Positions 47,256-56,566 of a DNA stretch of 64,000 nt are shown here, one piece after another (position 1 is the stretch's first letter; each line of letters opens with the position of its first letter). The stretch covers positions 148,096 through 212,095 of the forward strand of contig NZ_LQIW01000002.1 of assembly GCF_001500025.1 (NCBI RefSeq), given 5' to 3'. The position numbers were made by a program, and so were the translations under genes. A model generated the notes under the pieces. It made no database searches. It worked only from the letters and a program-made list of their open reading frames with translations, and had not been told where the DNA came from. This DNA is from Mycobacterium sp. IS-1590 (lineage in GTDB: Bacteria; Actinomycetota; Actinomycetes; Mycobacteriales; Mycobacteriaceae).

Positions 47256-50074
47256 CGGTCGATGGTAGGGGAGCCGGTTTCGACGACGGCCAGGGCGTAG
47301 GTGATCGCGTCGTCCATACCCATCTGTCTGCCCTCGGCATGAAGCTCTCGAGCGCGTCCATCACCCAGAGCTGCCGCGACGATCCGGCCGGTGTCGTGCA
47401 TCGCGGTGACGACGAAGTTGGCGTTCGGGCCTGTGGGGGCCGCGGCGTGTCTCCCCGCCTTCCTCGATTCGGCCGCCGCGCGCTGGAAAGTCGCGTAGGC
47501 GGCACCGAGAAGGACACCGGCTGCTTCGGGTTGGTGTTCGGCCAACGCCCGCGCGTATGTCGCGAGACAGGGAGCGACCTGCAACGGCGCCATCACCCAG
47601 CGCTCCAATTGCATCGAACGGGCGCCAAGCCGCAATGCGAGATTCCAGTCGCCGAGTCGGCCGGCCGCCAACGACGCGGTGAGGACTCCTGATGGACTGG
47701 CCTCCCCCGGGTCGGCGCAACGCTCGACACTCTCCCTCAGAAGGGTTGTGGCCCGCGCCGGGTCCGCGTCGGTCAGGGCGAGCGCGAGGGAGTTGAGAGC
47801 CATAACGATTGCCGCGTGCATCCCGGACCGCCGGGCCAACCGGAGTGCCTCTTCGGCCCGCGCGACTTCCTCGGTGCCGTCACAACCGCCGAGGAGCGCC
47901 GCGTTCACCGATACCGCGAGGGCGACGGCGGCCAGAGCTGGATACCCGTCCGCTTCAGCTATATCGGCGGCCGAACGATATGCCGACACCGCACCCGAGT
48001 AGTCGCCGGACGCGAGGGCCGCCATCGCGATGAGATTGAAGCCGTCCATCGCCACTGTCGGCCGATGGCTGGTATTCGGATGCGGCGCATCGGCTTCAAC
48101 GGCCTGCCTGCGCCATTCGTCGGCGCGGTCGAAATCCCCGGACAGATAGGCGTGCCAGGCCGCCGCCATCAGCACGCGAGGATAGCCGGGCTGCTGGTCG
48201 GCGCCCGGGAGATCGATCACCCGGGCGGAGGGTATGCGGATCTCGAAAACCTCGCCGGTTCCGCCGTAACCGTGATGATGCGGATGGTCGGCGACCAGTT
48301 GCACGGCCAATCGCGTGTGTCCTTTGTCGATCGCCGTGGCCAGCGCCGTGCGGATGTTCTCGCGTTCGAGATTGATCCGTCTGGACCAACGAATCTGTTC
48401 GGGCCCGTAGTAATGTTCTGCCGCCCTCGCGGACAGATCCCCGTAGAAATGGGCGTGCTTGAGTAGCAGCGCGTCCGTCTCGCCCCACTCGGCCAGCTTC
48501 TCCTCTCAGTACTGACGAACGGTCTCGAGCATGCGGAAGCGGGTTCCCGCCGAGCTGTCTTCGGTTACGACGAGTGACCGCGACACCAACGTCGTGACGA
48601 GGTCCAGCATGTCCTCGGAGCGCAACGGATCGTCACTGCACACCTCCTCGATCGCCTCCAGGGTGCACCCCGCCGAGAAGATGGCCATCCGGCCGAGCAG
48701 CCGCTGTTCGTTCGAGTTCAACAGTTCGAAGGACCAGTCGATGGCCGCACGAAGTGTGGCATGCCGTTCGACGGCGCCACGCCTTCCTCCGGCAAGCAGC
48801 TGGAATCGGCGGTCCAGGCGCTGGGCGAGTTCTGCGGGGCTCAACGCGATGACTCGCGCCGCTGCCAATTCGATGGCCAGCGGAACCCCGTCGAGTCGCT
48901 GACAGATCTCCGCCACCGCGCGAGAGTTGTGCTGGGACAGCGCGAAATCGGCGTTGACGGCACGTGCGCGCTCGACGAAAAGCTTGACGGCGTCGGTGTT
49001 CAACAGGGTCTCGAGGGCGTCGTCCGGCAGTCCGACGTTCATCGGCGGTAACGCGATCAATTGCTCACCGTCGACCGCGAGACCTTCGCGGCTGGTGGCC
49101 AGTACGACGACATCGGGACAGTCCCGCTCGATCCGAGACACCAGGCGGGCGGCCGCCCCGATCAGGTGCTCGCAGTTGTCGAGCACCAACAGCAGCCGCT
49201 TGTTCTCGAGCATTTCGAGCAGCAGTTCGTCGAGCGGCTGTCCGGCCCGGCTGGACAGCCGGAACACCGCCGCTACGGCCGTTGCGATGCCGTCCGGGTC
49301 GCGGACCGCTGCCAGGTCGACAAGCCATGCCCCGTCGCGATAGCGGGGCAGTACGTCGGCCGCGACCTGCAACGCCAACCGCGTTTTTCCGACCCCACCC
49401 ACACCCGTCACCGTCACGACGCGCGAGCCGGCGAGCGCGGCAGCCACGCGGGACACCTCCGTCTGGCGACCGATGAACGAACTGACCTGTGCGGGAAGGT
49501 TTCCGGGGAAGGCGTCCAGTGTTTGGAGCGGCGGAAATCCATGGTCGGCCGTATCGGCGGCCAGTTCGAAAATACGCATTGGCCGACCGAGGTCGCGCAG
49601 TCGGTGCTCGCCGAGGTCGACGAGGTGGGAGCCGTCGGGAAGTTCGTCGCGCACAAGCGGTTCGGTGGCACCCGACACCACGGTCTGCCCACCATGAGCG
49701 GCCGCCATCAACCGAGAGCAGCGATTGACCGGCTCGCTGACATAGTGGTTCTCGACCACGACCGCCTCGTCGGTGTGTAGTCCGATCCGGGCGCGAAGTG
49801 GTTTCGGCGTGTGCCATTCCTCCTCGAGGAGTGAGTTGCGAAATAGCGTCGCTGCGCGCACGGCGTCACCGGCCGTGGGGAACGCGGCGGCCATCCCGTC
49901 GCCCATTCGCGCGAACACGAACCCGTTGTGCTCGGCGATCGTCTGCTCCAACAGTTCGTCGTGGCGAACCATGGCGGCCTTCATCGCCTCGGGGTCCTGT
50001 TCCCACATGCGCGTGGACCCTTCGAGGTCGGTCATCAGGAACGTCACCGTGCCCGACGGCGGTTGCCCAGTCAT
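47252..50074 (-). pseudogene. Adenylate-cyclase / NB-ARC / TPR regulator interrupted by a TGA stop
   Basis: Read from ATG 50074, the frame encodes a class III cyclase-like domain (residues about 10-170: FLMTDLEGSTRMWE, FARMGDGMAAAF), then an NB-ARC ATPase (about 185-480: GVGGVGKTRLALQ, LLLVLDNCEHL, GVPLAIELAAARV). At codon 523 an in-frame TGA (48506-48508) follows TVRQY. The same frame resumes EEKLAEWGETDALLLKHAHF and runs 417 more codons of TPR-type helices to 47252 with no other stop. Without the stop it would be a 940-residue protein like the mycobacterial cyclase/LuxR-type ATPases but with no HTH domain. The lysine that binds adenine in true cyclases (VKT) is not conserved (FARMGD), so cyclase activity is doubtful. 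Confidence 0.8.
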
Positions 50075-50142
50075 GCTCCCCACCCCGTTGACGTCGGGTA
50101 CCGGAAGCGTAACTTCGCGACGTTCGCGTCGGGTCCAGTTGA

Positions 50143-50892
50143 TCAGCTATCGGCGCAGGCCACGATGATGTCGTGCACAAATTGCGCGAGCCCCGGCTCG
50201 GCGTCGTCGTAGTAGCGCTTGAACCGCTCGTCGGCCAGGTACATCTCGGCGAGGCGCACATGCATCTCGTGATCGCAGTCGTAAAAGCGCTCGATGTTGG
50301 CGCGATGCCAGGCGGCGAGTTCGTCCGCGCGCTGTGTGCCGGGAGCGACACCGTCGCGGTGGGCCGCGGCCAGCGCCGCCAACAGCGCATCGTTGTCGGC
50401 CTTGAACTCGATCCAGTCCTGCTTGGTCATCCGCGCCGTCCGCTGCCGCGACTGTCTCCACGCGTCGGAACCGCCCCAACGCTGCTCGGATTCGGCGGCG
50501 TACTCGTCGAACACCGCGCTGCCGAAGATCTCGACCTGCTCGTCGGCGGTCAGTTGTATGCCGCTGCGGTGTGAGCTCATCAGTTCCTCCACTGCCTTGA
50601 TCGTGTGTTGCAGGTGATCCGCACGGTCCAGCAGCAGCCGGTGCTGGCGTTCGAGGTGTTCGAGCACGTCACCCTCCCCGTCCAACAGGGTGCGGATCGC
50701 GTCCAGGGGCATGTCGATCGACCGGTACACCAGCACCAGGTGCAGCCGTTCGATATCGGCGTCGGTGTAGCCGCGGTAGCCCGCCTCGGTGCGCACACTG
50801 GGTACCACCAGACCGATGTGGTCATAGTGGTGCAAGGTGCGTACCGAGACACCCGTGAGGGTGGCCACCGCGCCGACGGTCATGGCGTCCAT
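50143..50892 (-). CDS. MerR-family regulator with TipAS domain
   Basis: A 249-residue protein. Residues about 4-70 form a MerR winged helix: VGAVATLTGVSVRTLHHYDHIGLVVPS and RGYTDADIERL. A coiled coil follows (about 75-110), then a TipAS antibiotic-recognition domain (about 125-245: WGGSDAWRQSRQRTARMTKQDW and WHRANIERFYDCDHEMHVRLAEMYLAD). TipA-like proteins sense thiopeptides and other ligands and activate their own promoter by distorting the spacer. It is on its own between the hns-like gene and the broken cyclase-ATPase. The start could be ATG 50892 or 50883. Confidence 0.88.
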   Translation of the reverse strand: MDAMTVGAVATLTGVSVRTLHHYDHIGLVVPSVRTEAGYRGYTDADIERLHLVLVYRSIDMPLDAIRTLLDGEGDVLEHLERQHRLLLDRADHLQHTIKAVEELMSSHRSGIQLTADEQVEIFGSAVFDEYAAESEQRWGGSDAWRQSRQRTARMTKQDWIEFKADNDALLAALAAAHRDGVAPGTQRADELAAWHRANIERFYDCDHEMHVRLAEMYLADERFKRYYDDAEPGLAQFVHDIIVACADS

Positions 50893-50936
50893 GACGCCAC
50901 TATCGACCCTGACGCGGCGTGAGGGTCAAGCGTTTG

Positions 50937-51452
50937 TCAGTCCTGGTCGCTTCCGCGGCGGATCAGCAGCACGACGATGATCGCCAGCACACCCGCCGCG
51001 ATGGCCGCCGCAACCGGCAACCGGGACGGTTCGGGGCCGATCATCGGCGTCGGCGGCCCGGCCACCGGATTGCTTGCGCCAGCGACCGTCGATTTCGCCT
51101 GTGCGGCAGTCACTTTCGCTGCAGATTCGACATCGTTGCCGGTTGCGGCCGATTCGCCGACGGGCGCCTTCTTGGCCGGCGCCTGCTTCGCCGGGCCCTT
51201 CTTGGGCGGGGCATTCTTGGCAGGCGTCTTTTTTGCCGGTGCGGCCTTCTTCGCCGCTTTCTTCGCGGGGGTCTTCTTGGCGGCCTTCTTGGCGGGAGTT
51301 TTCTTGGCCGGCGTCTTCTTCGCCGGCGCTGGGGGGATCAGCGGGTCAGGCGAGACGCTCGCGGACTCCGCGGCGGCGGGCTGCGGGGTCGACTGATCCG
51401 CCGGTGGTGTGCCTTGCGGCTGTTCGTCGGGTCGGCCCTGCTGCTCTGCCAT
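50937..51452 (-). CDS. hns: Hns-like lysine-rich membrane-anchored nucleoid protein (Rv3852-like)
   Basis: A 171-residue protein from ATG 51452, with AAGGAGC 8 bases upstream. An acidic/Gln N-terminus is followed by PAKKTPAKKTPAKKAAKK-type repeats (about residues 43-95), a linker with AAQAKSTVAGASNP and a single C-terminal membrane helix, LPVAAAIAAGVLAIIVVLLI, ending RRGSDQD. It corresponds to the M. tuberculosis Hns protein Rv3852, a membrane-anchored DNA-binding protein. It would tether DNA to the membrane. Its PAKK array is matched by the protein at 42767, which lacks the anchor. Confidence 0.85.
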   Translation of the reverse strand: MAEQQGRPDEQPQGTPPADQSTPQPAAAESASVSPDPLIPPAPAKKTPAKKTPAKKAAKKTPAKKAAKKAAPAKKTPAKNAPPKKGPAKQAPAKKAPVGESAATGNDVESAAKVTAAQAKSTVAGASNPVAGPPTPMIGPEPSRLPVAAAIAAGVLAIIVVLLIRRGSDQD

Positions 51453-51542
51453 CGGGCTGCTCCTTTGCAGTGTCTCGTCGCCGGGGCCGCCGAGCGTGCG
51501 GCCGGAAGTCGATCGGTCCATCATGCCAGGTCGGATATGGCA

Positions 51543-52466
51543 CTAACCGGTGACGGCCAGACCGGCCGCCAGGACCAGTGCGACGAGCATCAGTGCGGTT
51601 TCGAACCGCGCCCGCGATCGGGACACCACCGCCGTGGTGCGATGCGACCGAGCGGCGGGCAGCCACATCGTGCGGTTTCGCCAGCCGAGGACGACGAGCG
51701 CGAAGGTCACCGCGATCTTGGCCGACACCAGCCGCCCGTAGCCGGTCGCGTACAGGTCGGCCGGTGCACCCAACCGGATTGCGGCACCGGCGACCCCGCC
51801 GACCAGCAGCACCACCACACAGACCAGCGACAGTGCAGAAAAGCGTGGCAAGATCCGGGCCCACTGACCTCGATGGTCCACCGTGAGCACCAGCGCTGCC
51901 AGCGCACCGACCCACAACGCGGCGGCCAGGGTGTGCACGGTGACCGCCACACCACCCAGCGGGCTGTCCGCGAAGTGCCCGGTCAGTTGGCGTGCGACGA
52001 CTCCGACCGCCGCCGCGCCGATCACGGCGACATTCCACGACGCCGTCCGCGGTGCCACGAGCGCAGCCAGCGCTATGGCGGCCGCGGCGACCACGGCGAG
52101 CATGCCCGCCCGGCCCGCCGCGGTCGTCGTCGCGAAGTCGACGGTGGTCTGCACGCCGAGCCGGAACACCGGCAGCGAGGCGGTCTGTGCCGCGCCGACG
52201 ATCGTCCGGCTCAGCTCGGCGAGCAGCCACAGCACCGAGGCGGCCGCCAGCGGTCGCGTCGAGCGGGCCAACAACTCGCCGCGGTGCCGTTCGCCGTCGA
52301 GCATCGGCACCACGGCCAAGCCCAGCGTGACGACACCCGCGCAGTCGGCCAGGACCCGCACCACCGTCGAACTGAGCGACCCGTGCGGGTAGGCCAGCGC
52401 CCAGGACAGGCCGGTCGCGGCGGCCGCGAGCACCGCCCCGACGACCACGGTGCGCTGACGGGTCAC
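51543..52466 (-). CDS. copD: CopD-family copper transport membrane protein
   Basis: A 307-residue protein with about eight membrane helices, starting at GTG 52466 and overlapping the copC stop by 4 bases (GTGA). The pattern VTVHTLAAALWVGALAALVL and ARILPRFSALSLVCVVVLLVGGVAGA matches the conserved CopD core (His and Trp in an HxLAxxxWxG motif). CopC and CopD move copper from outside into the cytoplasm or between carriers. It is the last gene of the operon that starts with the membrane protein at 53547. Confidence 0.85.
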   Translation of the reverse strand: MTRQRTVVVGAVLAAAATGLSWALAYPHGSLSSTVVRVLADCAGVVTLGLAVVPMLDGERHRGELLARSTRPLAAASVLWLLAELSRTIVGAAQTASLPVFRLGVQTTVDFATTTAAGRAGMLAVVAAAAIALAALVAPRTASWNVAVIGAAAVGVVARQLTGHFADSPLGGVAVTVHTLAAALWVGALAALVLTVDHRGQWARILPRFSALSLVCVVVLLVGGVAGAAIRLGAPADLYATGYGRLVSAKIAVTFALVVLGWRNRTMWLPAARSHRTTAVVSRSRARFETALMLVALVLAAGLAVTG

Positions 52467-52996
52467 GCGCGCCGCCGCACCGCCCATATCGCGCCGACAC
52501 CGACGATGACGACCGCTCCCACGAAGAACGGCCACACCGGGATGCCGTCGTCGGCGGGGGTTTCGGCCGGTTCGGCCGCCGACGGCCCCGGTGTCCCGGT
52601 GCCCGGCACGCTCAGCTCGAACGTCCAGGACCCGTTGACCACGTGCCCGTCCGCTGACGTCGCCCGGTAGTTCACGGTGTAGAGCCCCGACGGTCCGAGC
52701 GGGCGAACGCCGACGCTCAGGACAGCGCCTTGGACCTGCGGTTCGCCGGTCGACCACAAATTGCCGTCGGGGCCGACGACGGTCATCGCCGCGAACTGTG
52801 GCTGCAGCGCCTCGCTGAACGTCGCGGACACCGTTGCGGGCGCCTCGGTCAGCCGGGCGTTCTCCGCCGGATCCGACGCGATGCGGGTTGCGTGCGCGGA
52901 GGCGGTGCCCGCGGTAGCCAGCACTGCGGCCGTCAGCCAGAGGATCAGGGCAACGGTGGTGAGGGCGCGACGGGGCACCCTGGTGATGGTTCTCAT
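52463..52996 (-). CDS. copC: CopC-domain copper-binding protein
   Basis: A 177-residue exported protein. A signal peptide ends at SA34, so the mature protein begins with His35 (HATRIASDP), the N-terminal copper-ligand histidine typical of CopC. A second site is in ATSADGHVVNGSW (Asp and His). The beta-sandwich domain runs to about residue 125 and a C-terminal helix (residues 150-172, IPVWPFFVGAVVIVGVGAIW) anchors it in the membrane. It hands Cu(II) to CopD, its overlapping downstream neighbour. Confidence 0.88.
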   Translation of the reverse strand: MRTITRVPRRALTTVALILWLTAAVLATAGTASAHATRIASDPAENARLTEAPATVSATFSEALQPQFAAMTVVGPDGNLWSTGEPQVQGAVLSVGVRPLGPSGLYTVNYRATSADGHVVNGSWTFELSVPGTGTPGPSAAEPAETPADDGIPVWPFFVGAVVIVGVGAIWAVRRRA

Positions 52997-53031
52997 CGAA
53001 ACAAGTCTTTCTCTTGCCGTTGGTATGTCGA

Positions 53032-53547
53032 TCAGCGCGCGGGGCTGACCGGCGGCCCGCGATGAGACATGGAAGCGGCCAGAAGCAGCGCGGAGCGCAG
53101 CGGTTGGTCGGGCCGCCGCGCGATGGGGCGAGCATGCGGTGCGGGCGGCGGGCACACCACGCGTACCGCCACGCGCACCACGCGCGACACCACCCCGCAC
53201 AGCCGGTCGCCCGCCGCGATCAGCGCCGCACCGACGCCGACCGCCACCGCGTGCGCGGCCACCATCGCCGCGGTCCGCGGCGCGTGAAGATGCCCGGAGG
53301 CGCCCAGCACGATGTGGCCGACGATCTGACCGCACGCCAGAACCACAAGCAACACAAGGGTTTTCGAAGCGCCCGACAGGGTGGTCGTCAACGTGCCGAC
53401 GGTCACCGCGACGATGCCCAGCGCCACGACCGCGGCACCGGTGGGCGGCTCGGCACCGCCGTAACCGTGCGCGGCCAGGGCGAGCGCCGCCGTCAGCAGC
53501 CCCGACGCCGCGCCACGAAGGCGGGCCGCGAAGCCGGACGGCGACAC
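53032..53547 (-). CDS. Polytopic membrane protein upstream of copC
   Basis: A 171-residue protein starting at GTG 53547. Four or so hydrophobic helices are seen: SGLLTAALALAAHGYGG, GAAVVALGIVAVTVGTLT, KTLVLLVVLACGQIVGHIVLG and AAMVAAHAVAVGVGAALIAAG. Histidines lie in and between helices (GHIVLGASGHLHAP) and a cysteine pair late (DRLCG, RVVCPP); the tail is Pro/Arg-rich. It ends 35 bases before copC on the same strand, so it probably belongs to that operon and may help metal handling. No family is recognised with confidence. Confidence 0.65.
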   Translation of the reverse strand: MSPSGFAARLRGAASGLLTAALALAAHGYGGAEPPTGAAVVALGIVAVTVGTLTTTLSGASKTLVLLVVLACGQIVGHIVLGASGHLHAPRTAAMVAAHAVAVGVGAALIAAGDRLCGVVSRVVRVAVRVVCPPPAPHARPIARRPDQPLRSALLLAASMSHRGPPVSPAR

Positions 53548-53554
53548 TTGCGGC

Positions 53555-54211
53555 TCAGCTCACGCCGAGCCGAGCCATCAGGTCGGCGTCGATTCCGTCG
53601 AGTTGACGTTCGATGGCGGCGTGCGCAGAACGTCGCCTCGACGGCGGCATGTGCTCGGCGGCGGCGATCGCGGCGGACAGGTCCCCGAGACGCTCGGTGA
53701 TCGCCCCGACGAACTGTTTGGTCTCGGCGTCCTTCGGCTTCTTCTCGGAGACCAATCGCAACGACTGCTCGGCGCCGGCTATGCGGGCCGACAACTGGGC
53801 GCCGTGGCCGTTGAACTGGCCGACCTGGCTGAGCGGAACCCCGAGCCGCTCCGCCCGGCGTTGGTCGGCATAGCCGCGCGCGGCGATGGCCGCGCGGTAG
53901 CCGACGGGCACCACGATCGGCGCGAGCAGTCGCGTCACGGTCAGCACACGACGAATTCGGCCCGGGGCGAACAGCTTGCCCTCGCGGGCGGCCTTCAGTT
54001 GCGTCTCCGCGACCTTGAGAGCGGCCCGGTCACTGTCGCGCTGAGCCTTGATCTGCGCCTTGAGCGCCCTGGCCTCGGCCCGATGGGCGGACTTGATGCG
54101 ACGGGCTTCGTTCTTGGCGGCCAACTTGGCCTCCAGTTTCGCCTTCGCCTTGATCGCGCGGGCCTCGGCCCTGCGGGTGGCGCGGGTTTTGCGTCGCTTG
54201 AACGGGCTCAT
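53555..54211 (-). CDS. DUF6474-type protein (Rv3850-like)
   Basis: A 218-residue protein from ATG 54211. The first 80 residues are a strongly basic Ala/Lys/Arg/Glu helix with coiled-coil character (AEARAIKAKAKLEAKLAAKNEARRIKS). A middle segment, LTVTRLLAPIVVPVGYRAAIAA, may touch the membrane. The C-terminal part holds helices (QLSARIAGAEQSLRLV, ITERLGDLSAAIAAAEHMPP). It is a conserved actinobacterial protein of unknown role, next to hns and espR as in M. tuberculosis. It is 7 bases upstream of the copper-operon membrane protein. Confidence 0.78.
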   Translation of the reverse strand: MSPFKRRKTRATRRAEARAIKAKAKLEAKLAAKNEARRIKSAHRAEARALKAQIKAQRDSDRAALKVAETQLKAAREGKLFAPGRIRRVLTVTRLLAPIVVPVGYRAAIAARGYADQRRAERLGVPLSQVGQFNGHGAQLSARIAGAEQSLRLVSEKKPKDAETKQFVGAITERLGDLSAAIAAAEHMPPSRRRSAHAAIERQLDGIDADLMARLGVS

Positions 54212-54464
54212 CCCGGCTGCCTCCCGGAGGTCTTTTCGGTTGCTGAGGTCATGGCTGTGCAGGTTGTCGGTGCAGCACAACCCTATCGTTCACGGTGTTG
54301 AGGCTGCGGGCGGCTCGGCGCCGGCGAAGCCGTACCGGATGCGTCTTGGCTGCATGGCGTATTGAGGGCATGCTTATACAGACCGCAAACGTTCGCGAAC
54401 TGACACCGAAGCCGCCCGTCAAGACGGCGGACAGCGCATAGTGAACTGGTCGGAAGGGGGATCC

Positions 54465-54956
54465 ATGCCAGCTAACCGCCGTGTCACCCGTGCGGTCGGG
54501 GCCGTGCTCGAACTGGCGCCGCGACACGGGGAGGTGTCGCTGACCCGACTCGTCGAGGCCGTCAGCGAAGACCGCAAGCGACCCATCGAGCTCAAGATGG
54601 CCGAGCTGCCGCCCGGTGTCTGTGGGCAGTGGCGCCAGTACAACGACCACGACGTGTTCCTGATCCAGAAGGGCCTGCCCGCGTGGGACCGCACCCTGGC
54701 CCACGAGCTGGGCCATCTGGTGTTGGGCCACGACGGTATCCCCGTCGCGCAGGCCGCCGAACAGAGCACGGAGTTCGCCAGCTCCGATCTCATCAGCTAC
54801 ATGCTCAACCAGCGGACCGGGTGTATGGGTCCGGCGGGTGAGGAGGCCGAGCAGGAGGCCGAGGATTTCGCGGCCCTGCTGCTGTACCGCCTGGGCCGGC
54901 TTCCCTCGGACCGCTCGTCGATCGTGCAGGTGCGGCTCGGAGAGGCGTTTGGTTGA
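54465..54956 (+). CDS. ImmA/IrrE-type metallopeptidase domain protein
   Basis: A 163-residue protein from ATG 54465 with GGAAGG 7 bases upstream; an in-frame GTG at 54441 is less likely. The zincin motif LAHELGHLVLGH gives H80, E81 and H84, and AEQEAEDFAALLLYRLGRLP supplies the third-ligand glutamate, which is the ImmA/IrrE pattern. There is no helix-turn-helix, unlike many ImmA partners. The stop is shared with the TTG start of a DUF6545 membrane protein. ImmA proteases cleave repressors on a signal; here the target is unknown. Confidence 0.82.
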   Translation: MPANRRVTRAVGAVLELAPRHGEVSLTRLVEAVSEDRKRPIELKMAELPPGVCGQWRQYNDHDVFLIQKGLPAWDRTLAHELGHLVLGHDGIPVAQAAEQSTEFASSDLISYMLNQRTGCMGPAGEEAEQEAEDFAALLLYRLGRLPSDRSSIVQVRLGEAFG

Positions 54957-56116
54957 TCGTCTGGGTGATCGCCGGTCTGCTCGGGCTGGCCACCGGACTA
55001 CGCATCGGATGGGCGCTGGTCAACAAGCAGAGCCTGGTGAGCACCGCGATGATCGTCGCCTTGGCGAGCCTGGCGTTGATCGCCGCGCTGAACTGGCAGC
55101 CCTTGACGCTGCTCATCGACCGGTTGCTGCGCTGGCCGAACATCTCGCTGGGCCTGTCCCAGGTGGCGTTGGTCGCGTGCGCCGCGGGCAGTTGCGTGAT
55201 GATCACGACCGTGTCGTCGGTGCGCAAACCGGCGACCATCCGCAGGATCGCGTTGGCGCAGTACAGCGTCGCCGCGGTGATCGCAGTGGTGACCGGCGTG
55301 GCCTTCTTCTCCGCCGGCCGCCAGCCCGAGATGTCGCCGCAGGAATACCTGCAGCGCAATCTCAGCGGCGGGTCGAACACGCTGCCGTGGTTGCTGCCAC
55401 TGCTCTACGTGCTGCTGGCCCTGTCGTTGGTCTCGTGGGCCGGGCTGCGGTATTCGAACCGCAGCCGCCGGGGGCGCGCGCTGTTCGTGTTCACGATCGG
55501 CATCGTGCTGATCGTGGTGGCGTCCGCCTTCTTCTTTCTGCGCGCCCTCGACCGCGACGGGCCGGTCGGCGTCGGGGCCGCGGCGACGCTCCTGGGCTGC
55601 GCGATGCTGGTCGTCGCCGCGGGATCGCTGCTGCCCAGCATCGAGGACTGGTTCGGCGCCAGGCGCGAACTGCGTGTGATCCAGCCGATCCTCACCGAAC
55701 TCGGCCGCAGGCACCCCGACATCGGTATCGGTGTCCGGCCACGCGGTCCGCTCGTCTTCCGGGTCGCCGAACGGATGTCGTTGATCTCCGACGCGCTCTA
55801 CCTGGAAGCCACGGCCGCCGAGCATCGGCGCAGACTCCGGGTCGACCCGCGCGGTGCGGTGTCCGGCGATGACGCCGACCCCGACGAGACGGACCTCGAA
55901 TCCCCGCCGGTGCCGCCGCGGGAACAGGCCAGGGCGATAGCCGAGTGGATCCATTCGGGAACCGACGGCGCCTCGGAGGACAAGCGTGTCGATTTTCCCG
56001 GCCTGGGGTGGTTGAACCAGCCCAGCGAGTACTCGGATCGCGAATGGATCCTGGAGATCGCGGAGCAGTACAGAGCACTGACCCGCCGCGACGGCGCGAC
56101 GGGTCAAGCAGCGTAG
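54953..56116 (+). CDS. DUF6545 (MAB_1171c-like) membrane protein
   Basis: A 387-residue protein starting at TTG 54953 in the stop of the metallopeptidase gene. The N-terminal half has about seven membrane helices (IVWVIAGLLGLATGLRIGW; STAMIVALASLALIAALN; later LLPLLYVLLALSLVSWAGL and IGIVLIVVASAFFF). The C-terminal 150 residues are soluble (ELRVIQPILTELGRRHPDIG, RVAERMSLISDALYLEA, EQARAIAEWIHSG), matching the domain found beside ImmA-type proteins in actinobacteria. It is probably a membrane sensor or partner of the protease. Function unknown. Confidence 0.75.
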   Translation: MIVWVIAGLLGLATGLRIGWALVNKQSLVSTAMIVALASLALIAALNWQPLTLLIDRLLRWPNISLGLSQVALVACAAGSCVMITTVSSVRKPATIRRIALAQYSVAAVIAVVTGVAFFSAGRQPEMSPQEYLQRNLSGGSNTLPWLLPLLYVLLALSLVSWAGLRYSNRSRRGRALFVFTIGIVLIVVASAFFFLRALDRDGPVGVGAAATLLGCAMLVVAAGSLLPSIEDWFGARRELRVIQPILTELGRRHPDIGIGVRPRGPLVFRVAERMSLISDALYLEATAAEHRRRLRVDPRGAVSGDDADPDETDLESPPVPPREQARAIAEWIHSGTDGASEDKRVDFPGLGWLNQPSEYSDREWILEIAEQYRALTRRDGATGQAA

Positions 56117-56167
56117 CTGGTGGCGCGGCTCCGCTTCGCCAGGGGCGGCGCGGCGGGCCGTGTCGGG

Positions 56168-56566
56168 CTAATCGTCGAGATGCTCGCGACGACGCAGCTC
56201 GTCGACCTTTTGGACGATGTCCTGCTGGGCCTCCGGCGACAAGCCGACGGTGCGTGCGGCAATACGCCGGACACCCTCGTCGCGCATGCTGGCGAGCCAG
56301 GTCAGCTCCTTGTCGAGCTTCTCGTAGTACTCGTCGTCGGTGAAGTAGGCCGGCTTGATCCGGAAGAAGTTGGCAAGAGCGGCCATGGTGGTGGCAGAGG
56401 GGTTGGTGCGGTTGCCCGAGCGCAGCTGCGAGAGGTACGGAGCGGACATGGTGACGCCCTCGGCCTTCAGTGCCGCGATCACCTCAGCGGAGGTGTGCGG
56501 GCCGCGTCCCGGCGGGTAGACCGTGTCAAACAGCCGGTTCAGGCGAGCGGCGAACGTCGTGCTCAT
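56168..56566 (-). CDS. espR: EspR, nucleoid-associated regulator of ESX-1 genes
   Basis: A 132-residue protein, the same length as M. tuberculosis EspR (Rv3849). The start ATG 56566 gives MSTTFAARLNRLFDTVYPPG and the whole chain, including ITMSAPYLSQLRSGNRTNPS-like DNA-reading helix (here VTMSAPYLSQLRSGNRTNPS) and YFTDDEYYEKLDKEL, is nearly identical in memory to EspR. It binds DNA as dimers of dimers, activates the espACD operon and shapes the nucleoid. A 378-base upstream region contains no gene and is likely to hold its own control sites. Confidence 0.95.
   Translation of the reverse strand: MSTTFAARLNRLFDTVYPPGRGPHTSAEVIAALKAEGVTMSAPYLSQLRSGNRTNPSATTMAALANFFRIKPAYFTDDEYYEKLDKELTWLASMRDEGVRRIAARTVGLSPEAQQDIVQKVDELRRREHLDD

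Noticed and set aside
47252..48310. A separate TPR protein gene starting at 48310
   Set aside because: It is in the same frame as the cyclase-ATPase upstream, and the sequence between 48311 and 48505 is also well-coded and family-like; one TGA is the only interruption.
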